Positions 1 to 10,415 of a stretch of 64,000 nt of DNA are shown here, one piece after another (position 1 is the stretch's first letter; each line of letters begins with the position of its first letter). The stretch comes from Durusdinium trenchii (taxonomy: Eukaryota; Sar; Dinophyceae; Suessiales; Symbiodiniaceae): assembly GCA_963970005.1 (NCBI GenBank), contig CAXAMN010025694.1, forward strand, positions 1,135,468 through 1,199,467, read 5' to 3'. Below the pieces are notes generated by a model. The model saw only the letters and a list, made by a program, of their open reading frames with translations. It searched no databases and was not told the origin of the DNA. The translations under genes were made by a program, and so were the position numbers.

Positions 1-53
1 TCTCATCTCCCAACTCGCCAGATACTCCGCGTACTAAAGTTGTATTACAAAGT

Positions 54-265
54 CGCCTGCACTTCGCGCCCGACACGCCCGATCTCCGCAGAGGGTTGCG
101 CGCGTACAGACTCACTCGCACTCTCGCCTGCATTTCGCGCACTCGACACGCCGGATCTCCGCAGAGGGTTGCGCGCGGACCGCACCAATCGCACTCTCGC
201 CTGCATTTCGCGCACTCGACGCGCACGATCTCCGCAGAGGGTTGCATTTTCGGTTGACGCTGTTC
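54..265. repeat. 71-73 bp tandem repeat, three copies
   Basis: Three copies begin at 54, 125 and 198. Each opens with CGCCTGCAYTTCGCGC and carries GATCTCCGCAGAGGGTTGC. The array is GC-rich and non-coding as far as I can see. Short ORFs across it on both strands arise from the repeat. Confidence 0.85.
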
Positions 266-353
266 GTCCCACCCTCCGCCTTTAAGAGAGAATTTATAAA
301 GTGGGGAAATGTTTTTCATTTAGACATCTCCCGTGCTAGTTTTCCATTCCATG

Positions 354-565
354 CTCACACTTGCATACTCATTGCATACTTGCATACTCATCATTGCACT
401 TGCATACTTTGACACTTGCAGACTTTTGCACTTGGATGCTTTCGCTCTTCCACTTACACTGGGGTACGTATAGTGTTCATGTGTGCTCATGTCTTCATGT
501 TGTAGTGCAAGTGTGGAAATGTCAGTGTGTAAGTGTAAGTGTCGAAGTGTCAGTGTTCAAGGGAT
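354..565. repeat. Degenerate TTGCATACT / GTGTAAGTGT short repeats
   Basis: From 354 to about 430 the motif TTGCATACT or CACTTGCA recurs every 10-12 bases. From 480 to 565 a GTGTAAGTGTMAGTGT pattern follows. This is low-complexity sequence. Confidence 0.6.
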
Positions 566-1117
566 TTTCCGGAAGAACCCTTCGCAATGCTTTCGGGAAC
601 TAGTCATGGTCCTGTCTGACACCCCGACACCTCCAAAAGCTGGTGAGCTGCACACGATAGAGACCGATCCAGGAGGTGACCCGTGGTGCAGCTCGAACCT
701 CACACCTCCGTGCGGTCCCGCCGGAGGAGTGTCTGCGCCCGGTGGAGGTCCCGGAAGGTTTCTGCGCGGCCTCTGCGGTCGAATTCTTCTCTTCTTCTTC
801 TTCGCCTTCGTCCTGTCGAGGGCGGTGCAAGTGGTTCATCCATGAGATATCCCCTGGGAGAAAGACAAGACCAAAAAAAAGAAGGGTCTGACTAGGTGAC
901 CCGAGTTCTTCAGTCTTCACTTTACTCCCTTTACTTGCTGGGACTTCTAGGCTATCTGATCGATCGATTCTTCGAGACCGAGGTGGTGCCGTTGGGGCTC
1001 GGTCCACCCAACGGGACAGGGTCTTCCCAGTGCAGAAAACGAGTGGACCGAATGCGCAGGCCTGCACCACCTCTGTAGTACTGTCACGGGTGTGCTGTTG
1101 GGAAGTCAAAAAAGAAT
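566..1117. other. No supported gene
   Basis: Overlapping open frames exist on both strands (longest 173 codons, minus), but none shows a recognisable domain or consistent splice signals. I see nothing else here. Confidence 0.4.
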
Positions 1118-1200
1118 TCAATAAATAGATATGATGATATGATATGAAATGATATGATATACTATATATGATATGTGATATGTACTACATATTATACAAA
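1118..1200. repeat. GATAT-rich microsatellite
   Basis: Repeats of GATATGATATGAAATGATATG type run for about 80 bases. Confidence 0.75.
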
Positions 1201-4200
1201 TACCTGAGGTCCTCAGGTCAAAAGAAATCGTTCGAAGGGCGGGCCATCCTGTGAGCCAAGTTCGCAGTGAACTGTCTGAAGGACCGTCCTGGTTCTCCTC
1301 TGTTGCTTCACTTGATTCTGGGCACCATGCCTGGCGACATCTCAAGAGAACACTACATATCTATCCTCCGCCTCTCTTCCCTCCAGCTTCCCCCAATCCT
1401 TTCCAGAAACTCTGGGCGGGGCTTGGGAAAGATCTCACCTGTTCCTCTGCTCTGCAGCTCCAAGCTCTGGATCTCCACCGGCCCTTCTCTCCCACCCGAA
1501 CAGGACACCAGCCAAACACCTCCACCAAAACCACCAGCGCCGCAGTCGCCGCACTGCGGCACCCCGCAGTCGTCGCCGCAGTCGCTGCGCGCGGACCGAG
1601 GCGGTGACTTGGCTCCGGGGCGGCGTGATCGGCCGTAGGTCGTGGGAGTAAATGCAGCTCTCCCCATGAGGACCTCGGACGGTGGACGGGGCCGGCGCCA
1701 CGAGGAGACCGGACACCGGTTTGATCGGAGCGGAGCGGACGATGCCTGGTGCTGAGGACTGATGGCCAAACACCGAGCCACGACTGCCCCATCGGTGAAA
1801 GCACTTGATGCCTACTTACTAGCCTAGGCCAAACTGGAATTGTAGCTGGCGAGGACGCAATTGACGCCGAAGACCGGGAGAAATGAATCGAAAGCGGCAC
1901 ATCCCCGAAATCCATGCCAGGCCAAGATACAGCATCCCAGGACGGCAAAGAAGCGGCAGGGCAGCATGTGGCAGAAGCGTGGCCTCGAAGCTTGGCACAA
2001 TCCTCCTCAAAGCATTTCAAAACCCTCTTTGGCCCGCCAAGGTCCAAGTCTTCCAGTCCAAGCCACGCACTCCAACACTTCAGCGACCAAACCGCTCCAC
2101 CGTCTCTTCACACTCAACCGTCCCGCACCATGCCGATGTCGGCCCTCGCCGGCTTCGGAACTCGGCGCCCGGGCGCGTTGGCGCAATAGAGCGGATCAAA
2201 CTCCTTCCGCGGGCGGCAGACCTCGTGGACGAAGGGGCAGCTCGGCCTGGGCGTGGGCGAGTTGGAGTGGCGCCGAAACACAAGGGTCGCGCGGAGATGA
2301 GACACGGTCGCGTGGAGATGAGGCGGGGGTCAAAAAGCCGTAGGGGAGAGCCAAAAGAAGGAACTGGTGTTCACTCCCAATGGTACTTCATGTGAAAAAC
2401 CTGGTGAGCTCTGGCACGGCTCTTTTTGATGAGATCACACAGGGCCAATACACATGTTCATTGGCGGCAAGCCTCGCTAAGCCTCGTGGACCAGCGAAAA
2501 AGGGGTGCGTCAAGTTTCGCCAGTGAAACACTCAATCGAGACCAGGCGTTCTGGGGAAGACCTCCGGGCGAAAAGACACCTAGCTTGTTTCTGAGGCCCC
2601 CAGCAGGCGGCAATAGCCTTTGGCCCGCATACGAGGGCAAAAGGTGAGGCCTGGCAAGTGTCAAACTGGGACAAAACAAGCTGCAAACGCTTTGCTTTGG
2701 CAAGCTAGATCGAACTAAGCCAACAAGGTTGGATCCCCAGTCTCCAGGGGTCAACTCGCTACACTCTTTTTCTCACGCAACCTGCTTCTCAGTTTCTATG
2801 AGCCTTTTCTTGATCTTATCATTCTTAGCTCCAACCGCCCAACCTTGAAAAATCTTGCAAACACTTCACCCCAAAATCTACTAACCTTGGACTTCAGGAG
2901 TCACCGGCCTATAGGCAAATTCGGGCGGCCCCTCCACTCACCCCAAATCTATAGACATTCATTGTCAGACCTTCCCGCCAAACCCTGCCAAGCCGTCCAC
3001 GCGAAAGCCGCTCAGCCCCCCCGGCGCCGCAAGTGCTCCCCCGGCGGGAGCTCCCGCTTCTGAACGAGTCGCGGCGGATCCGTGGAGGTTCCGAAAGGGA
3101 CAAGGCTGTCTCCAAGGTGTGAAACACTTAGGATATTGGTTTTCCAATTGAGGTGTCCCACAAGGAAACTGGGGGGATGGCTTCGTAAACTATCCTCATC
3201 CTGAAATAAGAACAGTGAGAGCAAAACTCTACTGCTCATTTCCCGGGAGTCATTAGTGTCGCACTAACCCTGCATCTACTGAGATTGTCTGATGAATTCA
3301 CGGTGCCGCACATAATATGATGACAACCTCAGCAGTCTGATCAATCTTGTCTCCACGAACCTGCGCACCTGTTCTACATGCATATTTGGTCCACAAGGCA
3401 AAACCAGTGCGTAGAGTTGGTTTTTTAATATACTTGCTACTTTTGGTAGCACATGACATTGGACTCGCAAGTGCGCTGACTGCATGAATTTGGCAGCGCT
3501 AACCACACCAACAAGATGAACAATGTCAGCTGCCTGCCACCTGGGCAAACACACCCGCCGGACCAACCAGCTGGGGGGAGCCGACCTTTAAGTGGAAGGT
3601 GCCGCTGGTCATTTCCCAAAAAATTATCGGGCACAGGCACGGCGCAGACCAAAAGCAACGAAAAGTCCATGGAAGTACGGCTTTGGGGTACTTCTTTGAC
3701 CCACCCCAGCATCGCCGCTAGACGCAGCTAGGGCATCCGGCATCCACCAAACCATGTGCGCTGGGAATGGCCTTGGTATTGAAGCCAGAATCCCCCATGC
3801 AGGAGGCTCCAAACTACACCATTTTCACACATTGAATTGGACCAAGACCTGGAGTAAAGAACTGAATCTTCAGGAGGCATGAAGAGGAACTGCCTGCACT
3901 TCACTGAGCGCGGCATACTTTTCAACTTCTAGGGAACATGTGAGAAGTCAAAAGGTATCGCCATTGGCCTTTAGGTTTGTGGCCCCCGCCACTCTCCGCT
4001 ACTACGGCGTGCGGACCAACCAGGAGCGGTGAACAAGAATGTCTGTCTTGGAAGCCACTCAACACAAAGGAGAGAGCCGCTGCAGAAAAACCACGCCATG
4101 CTGACTGGCAATCACAGCGGATCTTGATTGAACACCAGTGGAGTAGTTACTATCTATCAGTCATTAGTCACCAGATGTCATCAGTCACCAGTCACGAACC

Positions 4201-4449
4201 CACAAAACCATTGGAAACATGAACGCTCCTAGAACAGCAACATCCTGAACCCAACCACTGACCCAAGAAACTCCGATTCCCTCCGCGTCACGATCACCCT
4301 TCCCTTCTTTCCGGCACCCCGGTCTCTACACATCAGCTGTGCCTGTACAGTGCCACAAGGCAGACTTGAACATCGGCAGCCTGTATCGCCCTTCCTTCAT
4401 CTCATTGGCACCTATCTTTCCGTCATGTCCCCCCTCACCCACTGTCTTT
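1201..4449. other. No supported gene; possible weak minus-strand exons at 3.3-3.9 kb
   Basis: The 228-codon minus frame at 1361-2047 is proline/arginine-rich GC-driven sequence and I do not accept it as a gene. At 2284-2325 a unit of about 21 bp (GGTCGCGYGGAGATGAG) occurs twice. Minus frames at 3276-3566 and 3780-3925 have plausible amino-acid composition and could be exons downstream of the flavodoxin-like gene, but I found no domain or firm splice pair. Confidence 0.35.
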
Positions 4450-5367
4450 TCAATCCACCCCGTCTGCCTCCAAGTGCAGCATCGCCTTGGCAATCAGCTT
4501 CACCCACCGCATCCTCCTCAGCTGCGCCTCCGCCGCACCGAGGTCTGCACAGAAAATCTCGAACTCCGTCCGCTGTAGCCCGCCCTGCTGCTCCACCCGG
4601 GACTGTGGAAAGGACTTCCGGCGCTCCAGGTACTCCCCCACCGCCCGCGGCATGCTCAGCCCCATGGAGCTGCCCTCCGAGCTGCAGTCAGCCTCGGAGG
4701 CGGACTCATGAGAAGAAACGCCCCAAGAGTTCATCTTCAAACTCTTCACCAACATCACTGCCCTGCAAATCATCTTCAGCTTCTTGTTCTCTGCTGCCCT
4801 CCGGACCCGTGCCCGCCAGGCCCGCTTGCGCCGCGCGCGCCGTGCGGGCTTGGTGATGCGTGCAGCTTGGGCGACTTCAGCTTGAGCCAGGCGAGTGGCT
4901 GGCAGGAGCTCGCGAAGCCACTCCAAAAATCCCAAAGGATACTCTTGGCACTGATCCTGCACAAGAAAAACTTCCCCAAGCCGTGTCGGAATCATCTGCT
5001 TGGTCCCCATCCTGTCCAGGAGGTCATTGGTTGCACTCGCCATCTGGGCCACGGGGAAATCCGGCAAGTTCACACCAAAGATGGAATATCTTAGCGACGA
5101 CAGATCCAAAGCATCGCACTGCTCGAGTAACTCCTCCAGAAAGTCACCACATGCACTGTCCAAACAGAAAACCACCATATCCTCTGCCTCCAAGGCAGGA
5201 ACGTGGAAGCAGTCCACGGAACCACGACGGACCGGGTAGCCAAGGTAGCTCAACTTCTGTTCAATCATGTCAGCCCAGTCATTCGCCAGGCCTTGTGCAT
5301 CTGAAGACAGAACTGTCACTGGCTGCAACTGAAGGCCCTTGCTGCTTTTGATCTCATTGACTTTCAT
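4450..5367 (-). CDS. Flavodoxin-like domain protein, 305 aa, FMN loop degenerate
   Basis: A single-exon reading frame of 305 codons. The first ATG is at 5367; an in-frame stop lies a few codons upstream, and CCAG precedes the ATG closely, so this is either the start codon or the beginning of an exon. Residues 16-157 follow the alpha/beta order of flavodoxin/diflavin-reductase FMN domains: strand VTVL (17-20), a loop SSDAQGLAND, strand MVVFCLDSACGDF (64-76), then LSSLRYSIFGVNLPDF (89-104), LLDRMGTKQMIPTRLGEV (116-133) and FLEWLRELLP (147-156). In the family the first loop is normally SQTGTAE-like and binds the FMN phosphate; here it is SSDAQGLA, so flavin binding may be lost or altered. Residues 171-200 are very basic (ARRARRKRAWRARVRR), which could be a nucleic-acid contact or targeting segment. 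The last 100 residues are not recognised. The NADPH/FAD domain of diflavin reductases is absent. The closest known architecture is the N-terminal domain of Ndor1/Tah18-type proteins, but that assignment is only at fold level. Confidence 0.6.
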   Translation of the reverse strand: MKVNEIKSSKGLQLQPVTVLSSDAQGLANDWADMIEQKLSYLGYPVRRGSVDCFHVPALEAEDMVVFCLDSACGDFLEELLEQCDALDLSSLRYSIFGVNLPDFPVAQMASATNDLLDRMGTKQMIPTRLGEVFLVQDQCQEYPLGFLEWLRELLPATRLAQAEVAQAARITKPARRARRKRAWRARVRRAAENKKLKMICRAVMLVKSLKMNSWGVSSHESASEADCSSEGSSMGLSMPRAVGEYLERRKSFPQSRVEQQGGLQRTEFEIFCADLGAAEAQLRRMRWVKLIAKAMLHLEADGVD

Positions 5368-7030
5368 CCTGGCCAACTTCGATCAGTTCTGGGGCACCAG
5401 AAAACCCATCACTGGACGTTCGAGCCCAATGGCATTCATCCCAACCCTTCTCAGTGATGAACAAACCTCGTTCGGCCTTCGGACCGGGTGAACGGAGGAA
5501 CGGAGGGGCCGTTGGTTTCCAGCCCCTTCCCAGGGAGCTTAGTGAGGGATGGCACTCCTTTGAAAGACCTTTTGTTACAGTAGTCCTTCCAGGATTCTGA
5601 GGTGTCAGGTCAAACGCGTCCCAACCATTATCTCACGCAGCTTCACTGCATTTCTCTCTCCTCGTTTGCACCGGACCCTTTGGAGATCTATACAGTACAT
5701 GGATACAACAACTATGCTCCAACAGGCACAGGTGTGCCTCCCCAAGTTCATCAGCACCGCTCCGCGAAAAATGGATGATGGCTTCACGCTGGCCAAGGTG
5801 GTCCGCTTTTGGTCGCGCCAAGGTCCATCAGAAATCAAGCGCACGCAAAAAAACATGCATGGGTTTGGCCCAACGAAAGGCAGCCAAGCAGAATATGACA
5901 CCATGACAGGCGCCTCTTGCACCTTGGAAGTGGTCCATCTGCACCACCTACGAACTACGAAACCGAAGCCCGCTCCTCTGGCCTTCCCGCTCCCCTTCCA
6001 CCCCCTTCCTCGCACGCGCGCACGCGGTCTCGGTCCGAGGCCACTTTCAGCTCGAAGCTCGGCGCCGCCGGCGCCGGTGGCGTGGACCGCGCGGATCCTC
6101 GGTGGAAGAGCGACTGCCTTGGGGATTTGGGGGGGGAGGATCCCAGTGGTTTCGAAGTGGAAAAAAAGATTTTTTACCCCCGAGCCGAGCACCCTGGATT
6201 CCCTTTCGAAAGTGGAATGGCCTTGAAAAAGGTCACGGCGATCGCCAGGCCAAAGACTGGGCAAAATCAGTAACTTTCTCATAGCAAAATCGACGTCTGT
6301 CGGGTGATGGGAACATCTCCAAGTTCACAGCTCCTCTCTCAAGCTCACAGCTCACCCAAATCATCCGTGGGCGCATGTCGGTTGTTGATTCTGTCGTCAG
6401 GCAGAGTCAAATTCGAGCATGTCAGGCAGGCACGGAGCAAAGACACTGGCGGGGGCCGGAGGTGGAGTTCGCCACCTTCTAGCTTGGTCTTTCGGACCAT
6501 GGTCCAATCCGACACTGTGCATACGAAACGTGTGTCTCGGCCCCCGGTGATGCAGGGGCAGGCCAGGTTTTGTGCTCTTAGCAATCCGAAAGGCCCACTT
6601 CCCGCAGACCCTGCTGGACCGAAGCCCCACACCACCGTGAGCCGCGGTGGGACTCCGCGGCGGTGAGCCCAAGAGCCGTGGAGCCGTGGAGTGCTTGGGA
6701 CGGTGGAAAAGGGACGGAACCAAGCGGTCATCCCGCGCAGAATCCCCCTAGAGACCCCTATATATCTGGTCTTGGCGCCTGGCCACGGCTCCGATGCTTA
6801 AAACCCTGCGACCACGATATCTGATGTTTGACCATGTTTGACCACCATCCTCGGATTCTCGGGCACGGAATTTGGAGCCGGGGTCTGCACGAACCGCCCA
6901 TTGCAGCCGAAGGGGCTTCTGGGATCTGCCAGAATCGGTTGGACTTGCGGCTGACCGATCGCAGTATAACCTCGGTCGACCGCCATCGACCTCCTCTTCC
7001 TCCGAACCTTCGGTCTGCTCTACTAACAAG
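5368..7030. other. No firm gene; possible minus-strand exon near 5.63-5.95 kb
   Basis: Two overlapping minus frames at 5605-5960 have protein-like composition and could be an upstream exon of the flavodoxin-like gene, but the frames conflict and no splice pair is convincing. The rest, including the GC-rich 5.95-6.3 kb and 6.3-7.0 kb, shows nothing I can support. Confidence 0.3.
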
Positions 7031-7112
7031 GTTCGCTAGTAGAAACAAGTGCCACGCTAGTAGTAACAGGTGCCTTACTAGTAGTAACAAGAAGCTATTA
7101 GGAACAAGACCT
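7031..7112. repeat. Dispersed CTAGTAG / AAGAAGCTA repeat, copy 1
   Basis: Short modules (CTAGTAGTAACAAG, AACAAGTGCC, AAGAAGCTA) recur in mixed order. The same modules reappear at 8.2, 10.1 and 20.7 kb. Confidence 0.7.
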
Positions 7113-7375
7113 GCCCAGCCTTCTCTGACTCTCCGTGCTGCGCCAGGCCGCGGGCGAGGCTCGCCCGAGTCTTCTCCGGGCGCCCGGGCTGGTGTGGATG
7201 CCGCCACCAATGGACGCCACCCATGGCCTGGGGGGGTGACGGGGTCAAGGCGGACGGAAGGTGACTGAGGTCATACAAACCATGGGAGATGTCTGAGATA
7301 ACCTAGCAAGTCCTTTCTGAAGATGTTGGATCAGCTTGGGCGCTTGATTAAAGGACCCAAAGGATCCTAAAGGCA

Positions 7376-7600
7376 TCATCGGTGGCCTTCCTCACAGAAT
7401 CCCAAACTCACTGACAGCATGTGGCAGCCAAGGTCTGAACAAGAGCCATGCCATATCAGCTTGGGACCGCGCGTGTCTCCCATTTCACGGCCTGATGAGG
7501 TCCACGTCTTTGTCCACTCCAAGAGGTCCGCGTCGTCCGGCACTTCAACAACGAAGACGGAAGAAAGGTGAGGCGACCGGGGAACGGGGCTGGGTGACCG
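7376..7600 (-). CDS. Candidate exon of unrecognised gene
   Basis: The minus frame here has protein-like composition (for example VFVVEVPDDADLLEWTKTW and GPKLIWHGSCSDLGCH) and lies between regions without coding character. It could be an exon of a minus-strand gene in the same block as the genes at 10-17 kb. I found no domain, and neither boundary is certain. Confidence 0.3.
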   Translation of the reverse strand, partial: RSPSPVPRSPHLSSVFVVEVPDDADLLEWTKTWTSSGREMGDTRGPKLIWHGSCSDLGCHMLSVSLGFCEEGHR

Positions 7601-8207
7601 GCCTTGTTCCCGTGACGTGTTCAATCATCAGTTGGTGCAAAAAAAGACATCTTCTTATGGCCTCCGATCCCACCCACAGCCAAACTGCCCCCCCGGCTCC
7701 TGCCCACTTAGCAGTGGTGGCAGCCGCACTGCTGGGTCTTCTGGCTTTCGCCCTACCGAACGGATCTCACAGGGCAAGCGCCGCTGATCTCTCGGTGGTC
7801 GGACGTAGGCTTCACAGGCTTAAGCTATACAGCACTGTGGCAAGAACTATTCTTCAATTGATCAAAGGCCCACATTGTCAGATTGCCCCCCACACCAACC
7901 ACTTCTCAATGGAATTTCCCGCTACCAACTCCTAAAGCCTCAACTTGAACCGTCCACCATATGCCAGCCATCCTGTTTAGCCGCAGCATTCTGCACAGGT
8001 CCAAGTGTGCGGCTGGACCTCTCGACACAGCGTGCGACGCATCGCACCGCACCTCTTGCCATTGGGCGCCCCCTTGGAACCACTACGGCCGGCCGCCGAC
8101 CTGCGCGTACGGTGCGCGGCGGTGCGCGGTCAGTCCGAGCGACAGAGGCGGTGCGCCGTAGAGCGCCAACGCCATGCCGTGCGAAGCCGTGGGGATGTTT
8201 CACCAGG

Positions 8208-8390
8208 ATCTAGTAGTAACAAAGAAGCTACTAGGAACAAGTGCCTTACTAGTAGTAACAAGTGCCACGCTACTAGTCACCAACGGCGCCACAGGCCTGG
8301 TTGCGAAGGAGCAAGAAGCTACGAACGGTGGAGGCCATCGCTATTAGGGTGGAGGCCATTACTACTAGGAACAAGAAGCTACTAGTGGGC
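8208..8390. repeat. Dispersed CTAGTAG / AAGAAGCTA repeat, copy 2
   Basis: The longest local copy, with modules CTAGTAGTAACAA, GAAGCTACTAGGAACAAG, TGCCTTACTAGTAG, AGCAAGAAGCTACGAACGG and GGTGGAGGCCAT (twice). Module order differs from the other copies. Confidence 0.75.
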
Positions 8391-10109
8391 ATTCTTTCTT
8401 TTGAGTTCTTCACCACGGGATGAAGATGTCCACCTACAAAGCCAACTCCCACCCATTCCTTGGACGAATGACCTGGTTCCCCTCCACCCAGACCGCGTCT
8501 GCCTTGGGCGGGAGCGGCCCGCATCGCCGGGCATCCTGTCATACCGAGCGCCGGATGAAAACGGCGGCCTGTCTCTTCGCGGCCTGTCTCTTGGCACACC
8601 AAACGAGGAAGTACCAAAGGGTCGTCTTCGTGCCTCTCCAACCTGCCTGACTCTAAACCGGTCTCAATCGTCTTCGTCCGTTCCTCGCATTTGACGTTGG
8701 ATGGGGCTGAAGAGGGAGTGAGGAGGCTACCAGCTGATGGCAAGCTGATTGACAACAGGTTGACGTGACCTGCAAACTTAGACCTATTGACAGCAGTTGC
8801 AGCGCAGTTGCAGCACGTCAAAAGGCCTCACATCACATCTCCCGAATCGTTCCGAAGCAAGTTCACACCCGGTCGAACTGTCAGGCCCCACGTCACACCT
8901 AGCCACCTCCCGGCCACCTGATGGGCGCGCGGCGCGTCTTCGCGGGCCGCAGTGCTCTTCACCGCGGTGCCCGCCCGCGCGGAGCCGCGCTCCGCGGCCG
9001 CTTTCCACTGGAGCCGCACAGTGGCCGCCGAGAAAAACGGTGGTGAAAAGCTGAACGTTCCGATGAATCCAGGGTGAAAAAGCCAAGGAACTGGCGATCT
9101 GCGAGGGACATTCATCTCACGAGGGTTTGAACTGGCGAAGCGGTGTTGAAACTGCTGCATGAACTTCCCTCTCCCGTCCATAGAAAGAACCCTCTGTCCC
9201 CACCACCCTTGTGGGTGGTTCAGGCACGAGGTTACTGAAAACTAACATAGATTGTGGAAAACCACTGGCTTGTAGAGGACAACAGCCTTTGAGGGTGCCA
9301 TTCTCCAGAGTCCATGAGTTTAGAAATCAGTTCACCTCCCAAGGTTTGCCTACTTCCAGTTGAGGAGCCTGAATCCCAAGCACGACCGGCCCAAACCCGC
9401 CGTCTTTTGCGCACCACTTGCAGCATCACATGGACCGGTCGAGCCATGGCCGAGAGCGATGCCGCTACGGGCCGCTCGCGACTTGGCGCCAGCTAGTCGA
9501 TCCGCTGATCCTCCTAACCCGTGAAGTGTCAGTTCTTCTTCAACTCATACCATGTCTGATCCTTCTTCTTCTTCACCGTCACTGTCACCTGTCGAGCACT
9601 GTCACTCAAGGAAAGGAAAAGGTATATATAAAAGAATGCTATGATATGTGTAGGGCCCCACCAGATCCCATCAGCACGATGGAATTCACACCCCAAAGAA
9701 CTCACAAAAAGTGGTCGTCCGTGTGTCCGTGCGGAGGGTAGCGCCGCGAAGCAGAGGTCCACACCTTGGACTTCTCCAGGTTGGAGCGGTGCGTGCAGGC
9801 CTCCGGCCTCCCCAGCTGGAGCGCAGGTTTTTTTGGCAGAGGAGTTGAAGTTTGGGTGGCCAAGAGTTGGTCCCCCAAAAAAGAATGATTAATGAAAAAG
9901 AACGCTGCTGGTGGGTGGGCGAGATGGGTTTTTTCTCATGAGGAACGCTGAACGCTCAAGAGCAGTTTCACCGACTTTGGCTCATCCTACACCGACCGCG
10001 TGTCATAGCGGCCTGATCAAATGGCTGGCAGATCCATCTATCCAAGGGCCAGGTCCATCACAAGAATATGCTTTCCGGACATGATGGGTCAAAACCTCAA
10101 CCTTCAGGG
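8391..10109. other. No supported gene
   Basis: Only short conflicting open frames are present. GC-rich 8.9-9.0 kb and a CTTCTTCTTC tract near 9.56 kb are the only features I see. Confidence 0.4.
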
Positions 10110-10182
10110 GTAGCAAGAAGTGACTAGTCACAAGGGCAAGAAGCTACTAGTAACAAGAAGCTACGAGCTAGTAGCTTCTTGG
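10110..10182. repeat. Dispersed CTAGTAG repeat, copy 3, with 14-bp inverted arms
   Basis: CAAGAAGCTACTAG at 10137-10150 is exactly complementary to CTAGTAGCTTCTTG at 10168-10181, giving a 14-bp stem with a 17-base loop inside a copy of the repeat family. Confidence 0.75.
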
Positions 10183-10415
10183 GCATCACGGGATTGGAGA
10201 AAAAGGCTCGGAGCGACGGGGTTCTGTGGTTCGGGCACGATCTCGGCATACAACCGGTCCATCTTGCAGGTGTACGTGGCCTCGGCGTTCGACGAAAGCG
10301 AGAGAACCTGCGCCACGGCCGGGGAGTTCATTGACCGATCCATGAAGATCTGTGAGGACCCGCATGCACTTAGGAAGATACCGTACCCCACCCACCCAAG
10401 ACCCAAGAAGACCAT
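10183..10415 (-). CDS. Candidate exon, unrecognised, with one hydrophobic segment
   Basis: The minus frame begins near MVFLGLGWVGYGIFLSACGS, which could span a membrane, and continues with polar, protein-like sequence (AQVLSLSSNAEATYTCKMDR). The frame is cut at its low end by the CTAGTAG repeat. No domain was recognised. It is probably part of the same minus-strand transcription block as the candidate exons at 10.7-16.9 kb. Confidence 0.35.

Noticed and set aside
1361..2047. 228-codon minus frame
   Set aside because: Arg/Pro/Ser-rich GC-driven reading with several equally open frames on both strands.
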